Notes under the pieces: generated by a model
Database searches by the model: none
The model's input: only the letters and a program-made list of their open reading frames with translations
What the model was told of the DNA's origin: nothing
Position numbers and translations under genes: made by a program
Assembly: GCF_021341665.1 (NCBI RefSeq)
Contig: NZ_JAJTTH010000009.1
Coordinates: forward strand, 62,001 to 126,000
DNA length: 64,000 nt
Reading direction: 5' to 3'
Origin: Pseudomonas sp. Au-Pse12
GTDB taxonomy: Bacteria > Pseudomonadota > Gammaproteobacteria > Pseudomonadales > Pseudomonadaceae
Shown here: in pieces, positions 40,436 to 49,804 of the stretch
Layout: every line of letters begins with the position of its first letter
Numbering within the stretch: the stretch's first letter is position 1

Positions 40436-41194
40436 ATGAATGTTGTACAAAACGATCGGGGGGTATCCAACGTCGCGGCGGCCATCGCCGAGCCGGCCCG
40501 CACCCGCATGCTCTGTGCCTTGATGGACGGCCATGCGCGCACCAGCACCGAGCTGGCGGCCATCGCCGAAGTCAGCACCTCTACCGCCAGCGCGCATTTG
40601 GCCAAGCTCAAGGATGCCGGCCTGCTACGTTTGCAGGTTCAGGGCCGACACCGCTACTACTGCCTCGGCGACCCGTTGGTGGCCCAGGCGCTGGAGGCGC
40701 TGATGGTGATCGGCCAGGGCTCGACCCGCAGCTTCAGCCCGCGCACCCCGGATCGCCTGCAGTTTGCCCGCACCTGCTACGACCACCTGGCGGGCACCCT
40801 CGGGGTGCAGCTGCATGACCGCATGTTCGAGGCCGGCTGGCTGCTGCCGGCCGAGGGGGACGACCAGGAGTATCGGGTCAGTGACAGTGGCGTGGAGTTT
40901 TTCCGCGGGCTGGGCATCGAGGTCGCCGAACTCAAGGCCTTGCGCCGGCGCTTTGCCTGCCCGTGCCTGGATTGGAGCATGCGCCGCCCGCATTTGAGCG
41001 GCGCCCTCGGGGCGGCCCTGTTGCAGGCCCTGCTGCAGCGCAAGTGGCTGACCCAGGACCCGGACAGCCGCGCCCTGACCCTGACCGCCACGGGCGGGCG
41101 CTACCTCAGCAAGCGTTTCAGCATGGCCCTGATCCAGCCGGCCCGGCCGCTGTCGTCCTCGGCGGTCATTGAGTTGCAACGCCTCGGGGGCTGA
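40436..41194 (+). CDS. ArsR-type winged-helix regulator
   Basis: Predicted 252-residue regulator: an N-terminal ArsR-like winged helix (ALMDGHARTSTELAAIAEVSTSTASAHLAKLKDAGLL, about 29-65; LQVQGRHRYYCLGDP wing) and a long C-terminal part with Cys and Arg (RRRFACPCLDWSMRRPHLSGALGAALLQALL), typical of the longer ArsR proteins that regulate efflux or catabolic genes. GGAG is 6 nt before ATG 40436. It lacks the arsenic-sensing ELCVCDL motif. It likely regulates the divergent P450 gene. Confidence 0.88.
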   Translation: MNVVQNDRGVSNVAAAIAEPARTRMLCALMDGHARTSTELAAIAEVSTSTASAHLAKLKDAGLLRLQVQGRHRYYCLGDPLVAQALEALMVIGQGSTRSFSPRTPDRLQFARTCYDHLAGTLGVQLHDRMFEAGWLLPAEGDDQEYRVSDSGVEFFRGLGIEVAELKALRRRFACPCLDWSMRRPHLSGALGAALLQALLQRKWLTQDPDSRALTLTATGGRYLSKRFSMALIQPARPLSSSAVIELQRLGG

Positions 41195-41230
41195 GCCCGC
41201 GAGGTCCTGTCCCAGGGCCAGCAGCTCGTC

Positions 41231-44200
41231 TCATTCAGGCTGCATGGCATCCAGCAAGTCGCGATTGAGCCCCAGCATGGCTTGCTCCAAGCGAGCCAGG
41301 GCGGCCTTGATCTCGGCGGTGGCGGCGCCCAGCAGGCAGGCCTGCTCCAGGTATTCGCATTCCTGGATCAACGCCTGGGCCTTGATGATTCGCGCCGCGC
41401 CGCGAATCCGGTGGGCCAGGTCGGCCACCCCCTGGTTGGTCTCGCTGGCCAGCAGTTCGCGGATGTGTATCAGGTCTTGCTGGTTGCTCTGGTGCAAGCC
41501 GCGCAACACCCGCTGGATGACCTTGGGGTCGCCACCGGTGAGGTGGTCGAGCTGCTGGATGTCGTAGCGTCCGCTGGGCTCGGGTGACTGCACGCGGGGC
41601 AGGGCGGCCAGTTGGCGCAGGCGCAGGTCGAGGTCGGGCAGGGCGATGGGCTTGAACAGGCAACCGTTCATGCCAGCGTCGCGGCAGCGCTGTTCTTCTT
41701 CGGGCTGGGCGTTGGCGGTGAAGCCGAGGATGTGCACCGGCGCGCGCTGCTGTTCACGTTCGGCCGCGCGAATGTGCTGGGCCAGTTGATAGCCGCTCAT
41801 GACCGGCATGTTGCAGTCGGTGATCACCAGATCGAAGGATTCCTGCTGCCAGATCTTGAACGCCTCGGCGCCATTGCTCGCCTGGCTCAACGAATAGTCC
41901 AGGTACTTCAACTGCTCGCAAAGCAGCTGCCGGTTGGCCTGGCTGTCATCCACCACGAGGATGTGCAGCGGCTGCCGGGCGGCGACCGCCGCCGGCGCCG
42001 ACGGGGTCACGGGCAGCGCCGCCGGCAGCGCGGGCAGGCGGCTCAGGCGCAGTTGCACCCGCACCTCGGTGCCGTGCCCGGGCTGGCTGTGCAGGGTCAG
42101 GGTGCCGCCCATCATTTCGCACAGGGTGCGACAGATCACCAACCCCAGGCCGGTGCCGGAACGGGCGTCCTGATGCTGCCCGAGCACCTGGCTGAAAGGC
42201 TTGAACAGCTGCTGCAGGTCGTCGGCGGCGATGCCGATGCCGCTGTCCTTGACCGTCAGCAGCAAGGCCAGGTACTCCGGCTCGCTGGGCCCGGTCGCCA
42301 GGCGCACCTGCACCCCGCCTTGCTGGGTGAACTTGATGGCGTTGCTGATCAGGTTGGAGAGGATCTGCTTGAAACGCAGCGGATCCACCAGCACGTCGTC
42401 ACTGGCGTTGCTGTCCAGGTCCAGCTCCAGGCGCAGGCCCTTTTGCCGGGCCAGGCCGTCGAAGACCCGGAACACCGGCTCCACCAGCTCCCGCAGGTTG
42501 GCCCGCTCCGGGCTCAGGCTCAGGTGGCCGCTCTCGACCCGGGCGATGTCGAGAATATCGCCGATCAGTTCCAGCAGGTTTTGCGCCGAACTGTAGGCCA
42601 CCTCGATCGATGGCCGGTCGAACTGGCCCTGATCGGCGCGCTTGAGCGCCAGTTCGAGCATGCCCAGCACCGCGCTCATGGGCGTGCGGATCTCATGGCT
42701 CATGGTGGCCAGGAAGGTGGTCTTGGCCCGGTTGGCCTTGTCTGCCTCATCCTTGGCCTGGGTCAGTTCTTGCAGCAGTTGCTGGCGCTCGCTGATGTCC
42801 AGCCAGCCGCCGATGATGCCCTGGATTTCGCCCTGGGCATTTCGATAGGGCAGCATCCAGTGGTAGATCCGCATCTCTTGGCCGCGGATGTGCACCGTGC
42901 GGTCAATCAGCAAGGGCGGGCCGCCGTCGAAGATGCTCTGGAAATCCTTGGCGAATTGCGCCGCTTCGGGCACCGACAGTTGTTCGAGATCGGTCCCCAG
43001 CATGCTCTGGCGATCGGCGCCCATGGTCTTCAGGTAGCTGTCGTTGCAGATCACCAGGCGCCGTTTCAGGTCACGCACGTAGATCGGGTTGGGCGTGCCG
43101 TTGATCAGCGCGTCCATGAAGCGCAGTTGATCGTTGAGGGCGTGTTCGGCCTGTTCGCGCTGGCTGACCTGACGGCGCATGGCGTACCCCCAGGCCAGGG
43201 AGATCAGCAGCAGGAGTATCGAGCCGGCGCCCGCCAGGTAGAGGGTGGTGCGGTAGTCGCGCCAGGACGGCGGGGCCACGGCGGCCTTGGAGCGCCAGCG
43301 ATTGTTGAGCTCGGTGATGGCGTCGGGCGAGATGCTTCGCAGGGACTTGTCGATGATGCTGAACAGTTCCAGCTGGTCGCGGCGCACGGCGAAGGATTCG
43401 TTGAGCAACGGCAGGTTGAGGGTGGACCTGACCTTGAGCTGGTCCTCCCGGATGCGCGGCAGGTTGAAGCTGACGGCGATTTCCGCCTGCACGGCGGCGT
43501 CGGCCTGGTGGTCGCGCAGCAGCGACAGGGCTTCGAAGTTGGTCTGTACCTCCTTGATGCGGATCTGCGGATAGCGCTGGCGCAGCTGCGTCACCAGGGC
43601 ATGCCCGCTGCCGATCAGCAGGGTCTTGCCGGCCATGTCTTCGAGGCTGTGCGGCGCGTCGTCGGCGTCGCGGGTGATCAGCATGTAGGGGCCGACCAGG
43701 TAGGGCCGGGTGAATTGCAGGTAGGTTTCGCGTTCCGGGGTGCGCACCCGATCGGCAACCATCTGCACCTGGCCGGCGCGCACGGCCTCGTTGAGGTCCT
43801 TGAAGCTGGGCAGTGCGGTGATCTCGAAGCTCAGCCCGGTCTTGGCCTCCAGCATGGCCAGCAGGTCGGCGGTAATGCCCAGGTAATTGCCGTCGGCGTC
43901 GAAGTAGGACATCGGCGGCAGGTAGCGGTGAATGCCGATGCGCACCACCGGGTTCTTTTCGATCCAGCGCTGTTCCTCGGCCGTCAGGCTGGTTTTCTCC
44001 ATGCTCAGCAGCAGGCGGTCGCCCCAGCGATTGCGGATGCTGATGTCCTGCTCCTTGTGGATCGCTTGCAGCGCGTTGTCGAGCAGGCGCTGCAACCGTC
44101 GGTTGTCAGGCTCCACGGCAAAGCTGAAGCCGGAGGTGCTGGCCGGGCCGCTGTAGATGATCCGCAGGTAGTCGCTGTAGTTGCGCGAGATCAGGAACTG

Positions 44201-44833
44201 CGCCTGGACCGCATCGGCGAGTAGCACGTCGGCATCGCCGAAGGCGACCGCGGCCATGGCCGCGTCGGCGCTGGTGTAGCTGTCGATCCGGGCCTTGGGG
44301 TACATGGCCTGGGCCACGGGCAGGCTGATGGTGTCCAGGGAGATGGCCAGGCGGCGTGCCTGCAAGCCGTTTTTCAGCGACGGTGAATCGCCCTGGCGAG
44401 TGACCAGTGTCGGGCGATTGACCAGATAGCGCTGGCTGCGCAGTAGCTGACGTTGCTCGGCCTCGCCCTGCGTGACGCTGCCCATGAAGTCGATCTCGCC
44501 CTTGGCCAGGGCATTGAATACCTGCTCGCGAGTGTCGTAGGCGCGGACGCTGATCTTCACGCCCAGGGCGTCCGCCAGCAGGCCGACATAGTCGGCGGTG
44601 ATGCCTTCGTATTCCTTGGCTTCGTTGACCATTTCCAGCGGTGGCAGGTTTTGCTGCGAGGTGCCCAGGACCAGTTCGCGCTTGTTGCGCAGCCATTGCC
44701 AATCGTCGCCGCTCAATGGCAATTCATGGTGATGGGGGGATTCATAGTTGAGCAGTTGCAAGGGTTGCGCGGTGTCGGCCAAGGCCGGTAGGCCTATCAG
44801 CCACATCAGCATAGGCAGGATAAAACGAGGCAT
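41231..44833 (-). CDS. BvgS/RocS-like hybrid sensor kinase
   Basis: Predicted 1200-residue inner-membrane phosphorelay kinase: signal peptide (MPRFILPMLMWLIGLPALA), two periplasmic substrate-binding-protein-like (SBP_bac_3) domains (about 40-275 and 285-520), a membrane helix near 535-555, a PAS domain, HisKA with SHEIRTPMSAVLGML, HATPase with NLISNAIKF and GTGLGLVICRTL, a receiver domain with DLVITDCNMPVMSG and a C-terminal Hpt with LAHRIRGAA. AGGAG is 5 nt before ATG 44833. It diverges from a RocR-like REC-EAL gene, as in the Roc/Sad systems that control fimbriae and virulence in P. aeruginosa. Confidence 0.93.
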   Translation of the reverse strand: MPRFILPMLMWLIGLPALADTAQPLQLLNYESPHHHELPLSGDDWQWLRNKRELVLGTSQQNLPPLEMVNEAKEYEGITADYVGLLADALGVKISVRAYDTREQVFNALAKGEIDFMGSVTQGEAEQRQLLRSQRYLVNRPTLVTRQGDSPSLKNGLQARRLAISLDTISLPVAQAMYPKARIDSYTSADAAMAAVAFGDADVLLADAVQAQFLISRNYSDYLRIIYSGPASTSGFSFAVEPDNRRLQRLLDNALQAIHKEQDISIRNRWGDRLLLSMEKTSLTAEEQRWIEKNPVVRIGIHRYLPPMSYFDADGNYLGITADLLAMLEAKTGLSFEITALPSFKDLNEAVRAGQVQMVADRVRTPERETYLQFTRPYLVGPYMLITRDADDAPHSLEDMAGKTLLIGSGHALVTQLRQRYPQIRIKEVQTNFEALSLLRDHQADAAVQAEIAVSFNLPRIREDQLKVRSTLNLPLLNESFAVRRDQLELFSIIDKSLRSISPDAITELNNRWRSKAAVAPPSWRDYRTTLYLAGAGSILLLLISLAWGYAMRRQVSQREQAEHALNDQLRFMDALINGTPNPIYVRDLKRRLVICNDSYLKTMGADRQSMLGTDLEQLSVPEAAQFAKDFQSIFDGGPPLLIDRTVHIRGQEMRIYHWMLPYRNAQGEIQGIIGGWLDISERQQLLQELTQAKDEADKANRAKTTFLATMSHEIRTPMSAVLGMLELALKRADQGQFDRPSIEVAYSSAQNLLELIGDILDIARVESGHLSLSPERANLRELVEPVFRVFDGLARQKGLRLELDLDSNASDDVLVDPLRFKQILSNLISNAIKFTQQGGVQVRLATGPSEPEYLALLLTVKDSGIGIAADDLQQLFKPFSQVLGQHQDARSGTGLGLVICRTLCEMMGGTLTLHSQPGHGTEVRVQLRLSRLPALPAALPVTPSAPAAVAARQPLHILVVDDSQANRQLLCEQLKYLDYSLSQASNGAEAFKIWQQESFDLVITDCNMPVMSGYQLAQHIRAAEREQQRAPVHILGFTANAQPEEEQRCRDAGMNGCLFKPIALPDLDLRLRQLAALPRVQSPEPSGRYDIQQLDHLTGGDPKVIQRVLRGLHQSNQQDLIHIRELLASETNQGVADLAHRIRGAARIIKAQALIQECEYLEQACLLGAATAEIKAALARLEQAMLGLNRDLLDAMQPE

Positions 44834-45172
44834 CGGGGCTCCTGATCGAGTAACGGCACAAGGATGAGTCGAGGAGCAAAGTGGCAGGCTGCGTGCCCCG
44901 CCACACAAGGGCTTACCGCCAAGGCTGGAAGTCAATATAGATCAAGGGTGAGCGCAAAACCGGCTTATTTTCCTGGGATGCCGGGGCTTGGGCAAGTGCG
45001 CTGAGGCGGGCGGACCGAAGGTATCGGCGGCGCCTTGACCGGCTTGCGGTTAGCGATACGCTTGTGTCTATCCGCACTTTCCCAAGGCTCCGCTCGGCGA
45101 CTGCCCTCGATGGAGTCGGCGGGCCCATGATCGGGATCACCTCGGCAGTCGCCGCCCACGCTGGAGCCGCGC
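44834..45172. other. Divergent promoter region between rocS-like and rocR-like genes
   Basis: About 339 bp without a gene; short open frames on both strands lack ribosome binding sites. No clear repeat or hairpin. Both promoters should lie here. Confidence 0.6.
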
Positions 45173-46366
45173 TTGAACACCCTGAAGATACTGGTTCTGG
45201 AAGACCATCCGGTGCAGCAGTTGCTGGCCCTGGAGCAATTGCAGCGCCTGGGCGTCGTCGCCCCGCTGGCGGCCTCCGACGGCGCCAGTGCCCTGAGCCT
45301 GCTGCGCGAGCACGGCGCGGCGGACATCGTGCTCTGTGACCTGCACATGCCCGGCATGGACGGCCTGGAGTTCCTGCGCCGGGCCAGCGAGGAAGGCCTG
45401 GCGCGGGCGGTGATCCTCTACAGCCTGATCGAGTCCGATCTGCGCCGCGCGGTGCTGCAGATGATCAGCCTGCACGGCCTGATCGTCCTCGGCGACGTGG
45501 GCAAGCCGGCGTCACTGACGGCCTTGCAGGCAATGCTCGAACGCTATCAGCAGCGCCATCAGCAAGGGCCCGCGCCGGCGGCGCCCCGGCACGTCGAGCG
45601 GGTGAGCCGCGCCGAGTTGCTGCAGGGGGTCGAGCAGGGCCAGTTCGTGTCTTATTACCAGCCCAAGTTCGACCTGCAGCAGGCCACCTGCAGTGGCGCC
45701 GAGGTGCTGGTGCGCTGGCACCATCCACAGCGCGGCATTTTGGCCCCGGCGGCGTTTCTCGATGAGCTGGAAGCCGAAGGCCTGCTGGACCAGGTGTTCC
45801 GTCAACAGATGGACCAGAGCATGGCCCTGCAGCGCCGCCTGCTGGACCAGGGCGAGGCGCTGGAACTGGCGTTCAACCTGCTGCCCCGGCAATTGGCGAG
45901 CAGCGACATCGTCGGGCATATCCGGCGCGCCATCGACCGGCATCAGGTGCCGCCGCGGCTGCTGACCTTCGAAATCACCGAGGTTGGCCTGGTGCAGGCC
46001 CCGGCCATCAGCCTGGAGAATCTGGTGCGCCTGCGCATGATGGAGTGCAACCTGGCGATCGACGATTTCGGCGCGGGCTATTCCTCCTTGCAGCGCCTGT
46101 GCGAATTGCCTTTCAACCAGATCAAGCTGGACGCCCATTTTGTTCGCGAACTGGTGCGCCAGCCGCGTTGCCGGGCGGTGGTCGGTGCCTCCCTGGCCCT
46201 GGCGCAGAGCCTGCAGATGAAGCTGGTGGTGGAGGGCGTGGAGACCCAACTGGAGCGCCAGATACTGGTGGAGATGGGGTGTGTCCTGGCCCAGGGCTAC
46301 TGGTATGCCCGGCCGATGCCCGAGTCGCAGTGGCTGGCGTGGCCGCGGGGTTCGGCCGTGTCTTGA
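45173..46366 (+). CDS. RocR-like REC-EAL c-di-GMP phosphodiesterase
   Basis: Predicted 397-residue protein: receiver domain with phospho-acceptor D56 (IVLCDLHMPGMDG) and EAL domain from about 148. The signature is E177-V-L (GAEVLVRW), the same variant as in P. aeruginosa RocR, and the remaining catalytic motifs are present (FNLLPRQL, FEITEVGL, DDFGAGYSS, IKLDAHFV, VVEGVET), so it should degrade c-di-GMP. The start is a rare TTG at 45173 with GGAG 6 nt upstream. It diverges from the RocS-like kinase, its likely phosphodonor, as in the Roc system. Confidence 0.92.
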   Translation: MNTLKILVLEDHPVQQLLALEQLQRLGVVAPLAASDGASALSLLREHGAADIVLCDLHMPGMDGLEFLRRASEEGLARAVILYSLIESDLRRAVLQMISLHGLIVLGDVGKPASLTALQAMLERYQQRHQQGPAPAAPRHVERVSRAELLQGVEQGQFVSYYQPKFDLQQATCSGAEVLVRWHHPQRGILAPAAFLDELEAEGLLDQVFRQQMDQSMALQRRLLDQGEALELAFNLLPRQLASSDIVGHIRRAIDRHQVPPRLLTFEITEVGLVQAPAISLENLVRLRMMECNLAIDDFGAGYSSLQRLCELPFNQIKLDAHFVRELVRQPRCRAVVGASLALAQSLQMKLVVEGVETQLERQILVEMGCVLAQGYWYARPMPESQWLAWPRGSAVS

Positions 46367-46448
46367 CCCGCCGGCTCCAGGCGCGGGGCTGGACGCGTGC
46401 GGCAAGAGTGGTGAAGCTGTGCGTCCTTCAACGTGGTCGAGGCCTTGC

Positions 46449-46949
46449 ATGCTCATTGTTTTCAGCGGATTGCCCGGGACCGGCAAGACCACCATCGCCC
46501 GTGCCCTGGCGCCGCGCCTGGGGGCGACCTACTTGCGCATCGACAGCATCGAACAAGGCTTGCGCAACGCCGGCCTGGCGGATGTCGGCAAGGCCGGCTA
46601 CCAGATTGCCCTGCAACTGGCCGAGGCCAACCTGGCCCTGGGCAACCGGGTGCTGGCCGATTGCGTCAACCCGGTGCAGGAAAGCCGCGAGGCCTGGCAG
46701 GCCCTCGCGGCCGGGCTGGGGGTGGGGCTGCTGGAGATCGAGGTGGTCTGTAGCGACCCGCAAGAGCATCGACGCCGGGTCGAGACCCGGCACGTGGACG
46801 TGCCCGGCCTGCGCCCGCCGACCTGGCAATCGGTGCTCGAACACGACTACCAGCCCTGGGCGACAGCGCCGCTGCGCCTGGATACCGCGCAGTTGTCGCC
46901 GGAGCAGGCGCTGCAACGGATTCTGGCGCGCTGGCCAGGCACGGCCTGA
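46449..46949 (+). CDS. P-loop AAA/zeta-kinase-like ATP-binding protein
   Basis: Predicted 166-residue soluble kinase-like protein. Walker A GLPGTGKTT is at about residues 7-15, RIDSIEQGLRNA forms a Lid/strand-2 region and NRVLADCVNP a Walker-B-like strand. A phosphotransferase role is likely but the acceptor is unknown. GAGG lies 6 nt before ATG 46449. It starts 82 bp after the REC-EAL gene on the same strand, and probably is independent. Confidence 0.8.
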   Translation: MLIVFSGLPGTGKTTIARALAPRLGATYLRIDSIEQGLRNAGLADVGKAGYQIALQLAEANLALGNRVLADCVNPVQESREAWQALAAGLGVGLLEIEVVCSDPQEHRRRVETRHVDVPGLRPPTWQSVLEHDYQPWATAPLRLDTAQLSPEQALQRILARWPGTA

Positions 46950-47440
46950 AGCGCTCGGGGCGGCATGCGGCTGGCCGCTGAACCGCGATGGTGCGCCCAA
47001 GGCCGTGGTTCATGGCTTCTCTGCGGTGCAGGGGCCGCGTGGGCAGCCCCATTGCAGGAAAACTCCCGATAACGGGGCAAGGCATGCGGCAACGCGGCTT
47101 TGTGCACCGATTCCGGTCGTGGAGCGCCAGCCACGGCGATGCCGTGGCCACTGGTGCTTGCTCGAACCGCGCCTTGTCGCGGTGTTATGTGTCTCTTTAT
47201 TGAATCTATTTGTCGCTATTTGCCCATTTCTGGCCGGCGCCGATGAGGCGATGGCGCGGTGTGCATTTGCGGCATAGCGATTGCTATCACTGTTTCAAGG
47301 AGCGGCAGGGGCCGCTGCGTTGCAGGTACTCAGGAGGTGCTCTGCCACACCGGGGCCGCTGGCTCCTCAGGTTCAAAGCCGGGTCACGCACACACAGGGT
47401 TCAGATAAAAAGCCGTTCACGTCACGGCAAGGAGTTGGCT
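46950..47440. other. Gene-poor stretch before the ATP-grasp operon
   Basis: About 491 bp with no supportable gene; open frames here lack ribosome binding sites. An AT-richer patch around 47175-47225 (TTATTGAATCTATTTG) is the best place for a promoter of the downstream three-gene operon. Confidence 0.55.
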
Positions 47441-48850
47441 ATGCCCCGCGCTTTTTTTGATGAAATGTATGCTGCCGATGGTGTCTGCCGAGCGCATTAC
47501 CAGGGGTTCGCCCGCTGGCTGGCGGACACCCCGCTGGAACTACTGGACCAGCGTCGGCGCGAAGCCGACCTGCTGTTCCACCGAGCCGGCATCACCTTCA
47601 CCCTGTACGGCGACGAGCAGGGCACCGAGCGGCTGATTCCCTTCGACATCATTCCGCGCAGCATCAAGGCCAGCGAATGGCGCACCGTGGAACGCGGCTG
47701 CATCCAGCGAGTACAGGCGCTGAACCTGTTCCTGGCCGATATCTATCACGGCCAGCGGATTCTCAAGGAAGGCATCATCCCCGCCGAACAGGTGCTGGCC
47801 AACGAGGGCTACCAGGTGGCCATGCAGGGCCTGGACCTGCACCGCGGCCTCTACGCGCATATCGCCGGGGTCGACCTGGTGCGCGATGGCGACGGCAGTT
47901 ACTACGTGCTGGAAGACAACCTGCGCACCCCCAGCGGCGTCAGCTACATGCTCGAAGACCGCAAGATGATGATGCGCCTGTTCCCCGAGCTGTTCGCCGC
48001 GCAGCGCATCGCGCCCATCGACCATTACCCGAACCTGTTGCTCGACACCCTGAAAAGCGCCAGCCCCCTGGACCATCCCACGGTGGTGGTGCTGACCCCG
48101 GGGCGTTTCAACAGTGCCTATTTCGAGCATGCGTTCCTGGCCCGGGAGATGGGCGTGGAGCTGGTGGAAGGCGCCGACCTGTTCGTCCGTGACGACCGGG
48201 TGTACATGCGCACCACCGCCGGCGCCCAGGCGGTGGACGTGATCTACCGGCGCCTGGATGACGCCTACCTCGACCCGCTGTCGTTCAACCCCGATTCCAT
48301 GCTCGGGGTGCCGGGGCTGATCGCCGCCTACCGCTGCGGCAACGTGGTGCTGGCCAACGCCGTGGGCACCGGGGTGGCCGACGACAAGTCGATCTACCCC
48401 TATGTGGACGAGATGATCCGCTTCTACCTGAGCGAAGAGCCGATCCTCAAGAACGTGCCTACCTGGCAGTGCCGCAAGCCCGCCGAGCTGTCCCATGTGC
48501 TGGCCAACCTGCCGGACCTGGTGGTCAAGGAGACCCAGGGCTCCGGCGGCTACGGCATGCTGGTGGGGCCGGCCGCCACGGCGGCGGAAATCGAGGACTT
48601 CCGCGCCCGGATCAAGGCCCGCCCGGAGGCCTATATCGCCCAGCCGACGCTGTCGCTGTCCACCTGCCCGACCTTTGTCGAAAGCGGCATCGCGCCGCGC
48701 CATATCGACCTGCGGCCGTTCGTGCTCTCGGGCCGGGAAACCCGCCTGGTGCCCGGCGGCCTGACCCGGGTCGCGTTGCGCGAAGGCTCGCTGGTGGTCA
48801 ACTCGTCCCAGGGCGGCGGTACCAAAGACACATGGGTGGTGGAGGACTGA
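47441..48850 (+). CDS. Circularly permuted ATP-grasp protein (type 2)
   Basis: Predicted 469-residue cytoplasmic protein of the circularly permuted ATP-grasp family, a group proposed to form amide or peptide bonds with ATP. Characteristic segments: RTVERGCIQRVQALNLFLADIYHGQRIL, YYVLEDNLRTPSGVSYMLEDRK, LVVKETQGSGGYGMLVGP and SSQGGGTKDTWVV at the C-terminus. AAGGAG precedes the ATG. The alpha-E gene follows after 3 bp and the transglutaminase gene overlaps that one, so all three are co-transcribed; this trio is conserved across proteobacteria. Product unknown. Confidence 0.92.
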   Translation: MPRAFFDEMYAADGVCRAHYQGFARWLADTPLELLDQRRREADLLFHRAGITFTLYGDEQGTERLIPFDIIPRSIKASEWRTVERGCIQRVQALNLFLADIYHGQRILKEGIIPAEQVLANEGYQVAMQGLDLHRGLYAHIAGVDLVRDGDGSYYVLEDNLRTPSGVSYMLEDRKMMMRLFPELFAAQRIAPIDHYPNLLLDTLKSASPLDHPTVVVLTPGRFNSAYFEHAFLAREMGVELVEGADLFVRDDRVYMRTTAGAQAVDVIYRRLDDAYLDPLSFNPDSMLGVPGLIAAYRCGNVVLANAVGTGVADDKSIYPYVDEMIRFYLSEEPILKNVPTWQCRKPAELSHVLANLPDLVVKETQGSGGYGMLVGPAATAAEIEDFRARIKARPEAYIAQPTLSLSTCPTFVESGIAPRHIDLRPFVLSGRETRLVPGGLTRVALREGSLVVNSSQGGGTKDTWVVED

Positions 48851-48853
48851 ACC

Positions 48854-49804
48854 ATGCTTTCAAGAACCGCAGCCGATCTGTACTGGATGTCCCGCTACCT
48901 GGAGCGCGCCGAGAACCTGGCGCGCATGCTCGAAGTCAGTTATTCGCTGTCGCTGATGCCCCAGGCCGGGCGCGGTGACGGCCAGGCCGAGCTGGCCATG
49001 TCGCTGCTGGCCGCCGGCACCCTGGACGACTATCAGCAGCGCCACGGCGCGCTCAACAGCGAGCGCATGCTGCATTTCTTCGCCCTCGACGAGAGCAACC
49101 CGGGCAGCATCTATTGCTGCCTGCGGGCGGCGCGCAGCAATGCCCACGCGGTGCGCGGGCGGATCACCGCCGACATGTGGGAAAACATCAACGCCACCTG
49201 GCTGGAGATGCGCAACATTGCCCGCAACGGCCTGGGGCGCTATGGCATCAGCCAGTTCTGCGAGTGGGTCAAGGAGCGCTCGCACCTGTTTCGCGGCGCC
49301 ACCGCCGGCACCATCATGCGCAACGACGCCTACCGCTTCATTCGCCTGGGGACCTTTATCGAGCGCGCCGACAACACCCTGCGCCTGCTGGACGCGCGCT
49401 ATGAAATGTTCGGCGAGGAATCCGAGGAAGTCAGCGACGACTCGGCCCGCGGCTACTACCAGTGGAGCGCCTTGCTCCGCGCCTTGTCGTCCTTCGAGGC
49501 GTTCAACGAGATCTATCGCAATGCCCCGGGAGCCGAACAGGTGTCCGAGATGCTGCTGTTGCGCGCCGATGTGCCGCGTTCGCTGCATGCCTGCGTCGAG
49601 GAACTGGACCAGATCCTCGGCGCACTGCCGGGGCACAACGGCCGCCCGGCGCAACGCCTGGCCGCCGAACTGAATGCACGGCTGCGCTACACCGGGATCA
49701 ACGAGATTCTCGACTCCGGGCTGCACCAGTGGCTGACCGACTGCATCGGCCAGATCCGCCACCTGGGGCAGACCGTGCACGAATCCTATCTGGAGGTGGT
49801 ATGA
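48854..49804 (+). CDS. Alpha-E domain protein
   Basis: Predicted 316-residue all-alpha protein. It starts with the family signature MLSRTAADLYWMSRYLERAENLARML and has the later RNDAYRFIRLGTFIERADNTLRLLDARY motif, with conserved Arg/Glu pairs. The alpha-E family is known only as the middle member of the ATP-grasp/alpha-E/transglutaminase operon; it may hold the two enzymes together or bind their product. The next ATG overlaps its stop by 4 bp. Confidence 0.92.
   Translation: MLSRTAADLYWMSRYLERAENLARMLEVSYSLSLMPQAGRGDGQAELAMSLLAAGTLDDYQQRHGALNSERMLHFFALDESNPGSIYCCLRAARSNAHAVRGRITADMWENINATWLEMRNIARNGLGRYGISQFCEWVKERSHLFRGATAGTIMRNDAYRFIRLGTFIERADNTLRLLDARYEMFGEESEEVSDDSARGYYQWSALLRALSSFEAFNEIYRNAPGAEQVSEMLLLRADVPRSLHACVEELDQILGALPGHNGRPAQRLAAELNARLRYTGINEILDSGLHQWLTDCIGQIRHLGQTVHESYLEVV

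Noticed and set aside
41612..44224. 870-codon plus-strand frame opposite the RocS-like kinase
   Set aside because: Antisense shadow; the minus strand encodes a complete, motif-rich hybrid kinase.
46988..47203. 71-codon frame between the P-loop gene and the ATP-grasp operon
   Set aside because: Arg- and Gly-rich, no Shine-Dalgarno, and no conserved features.
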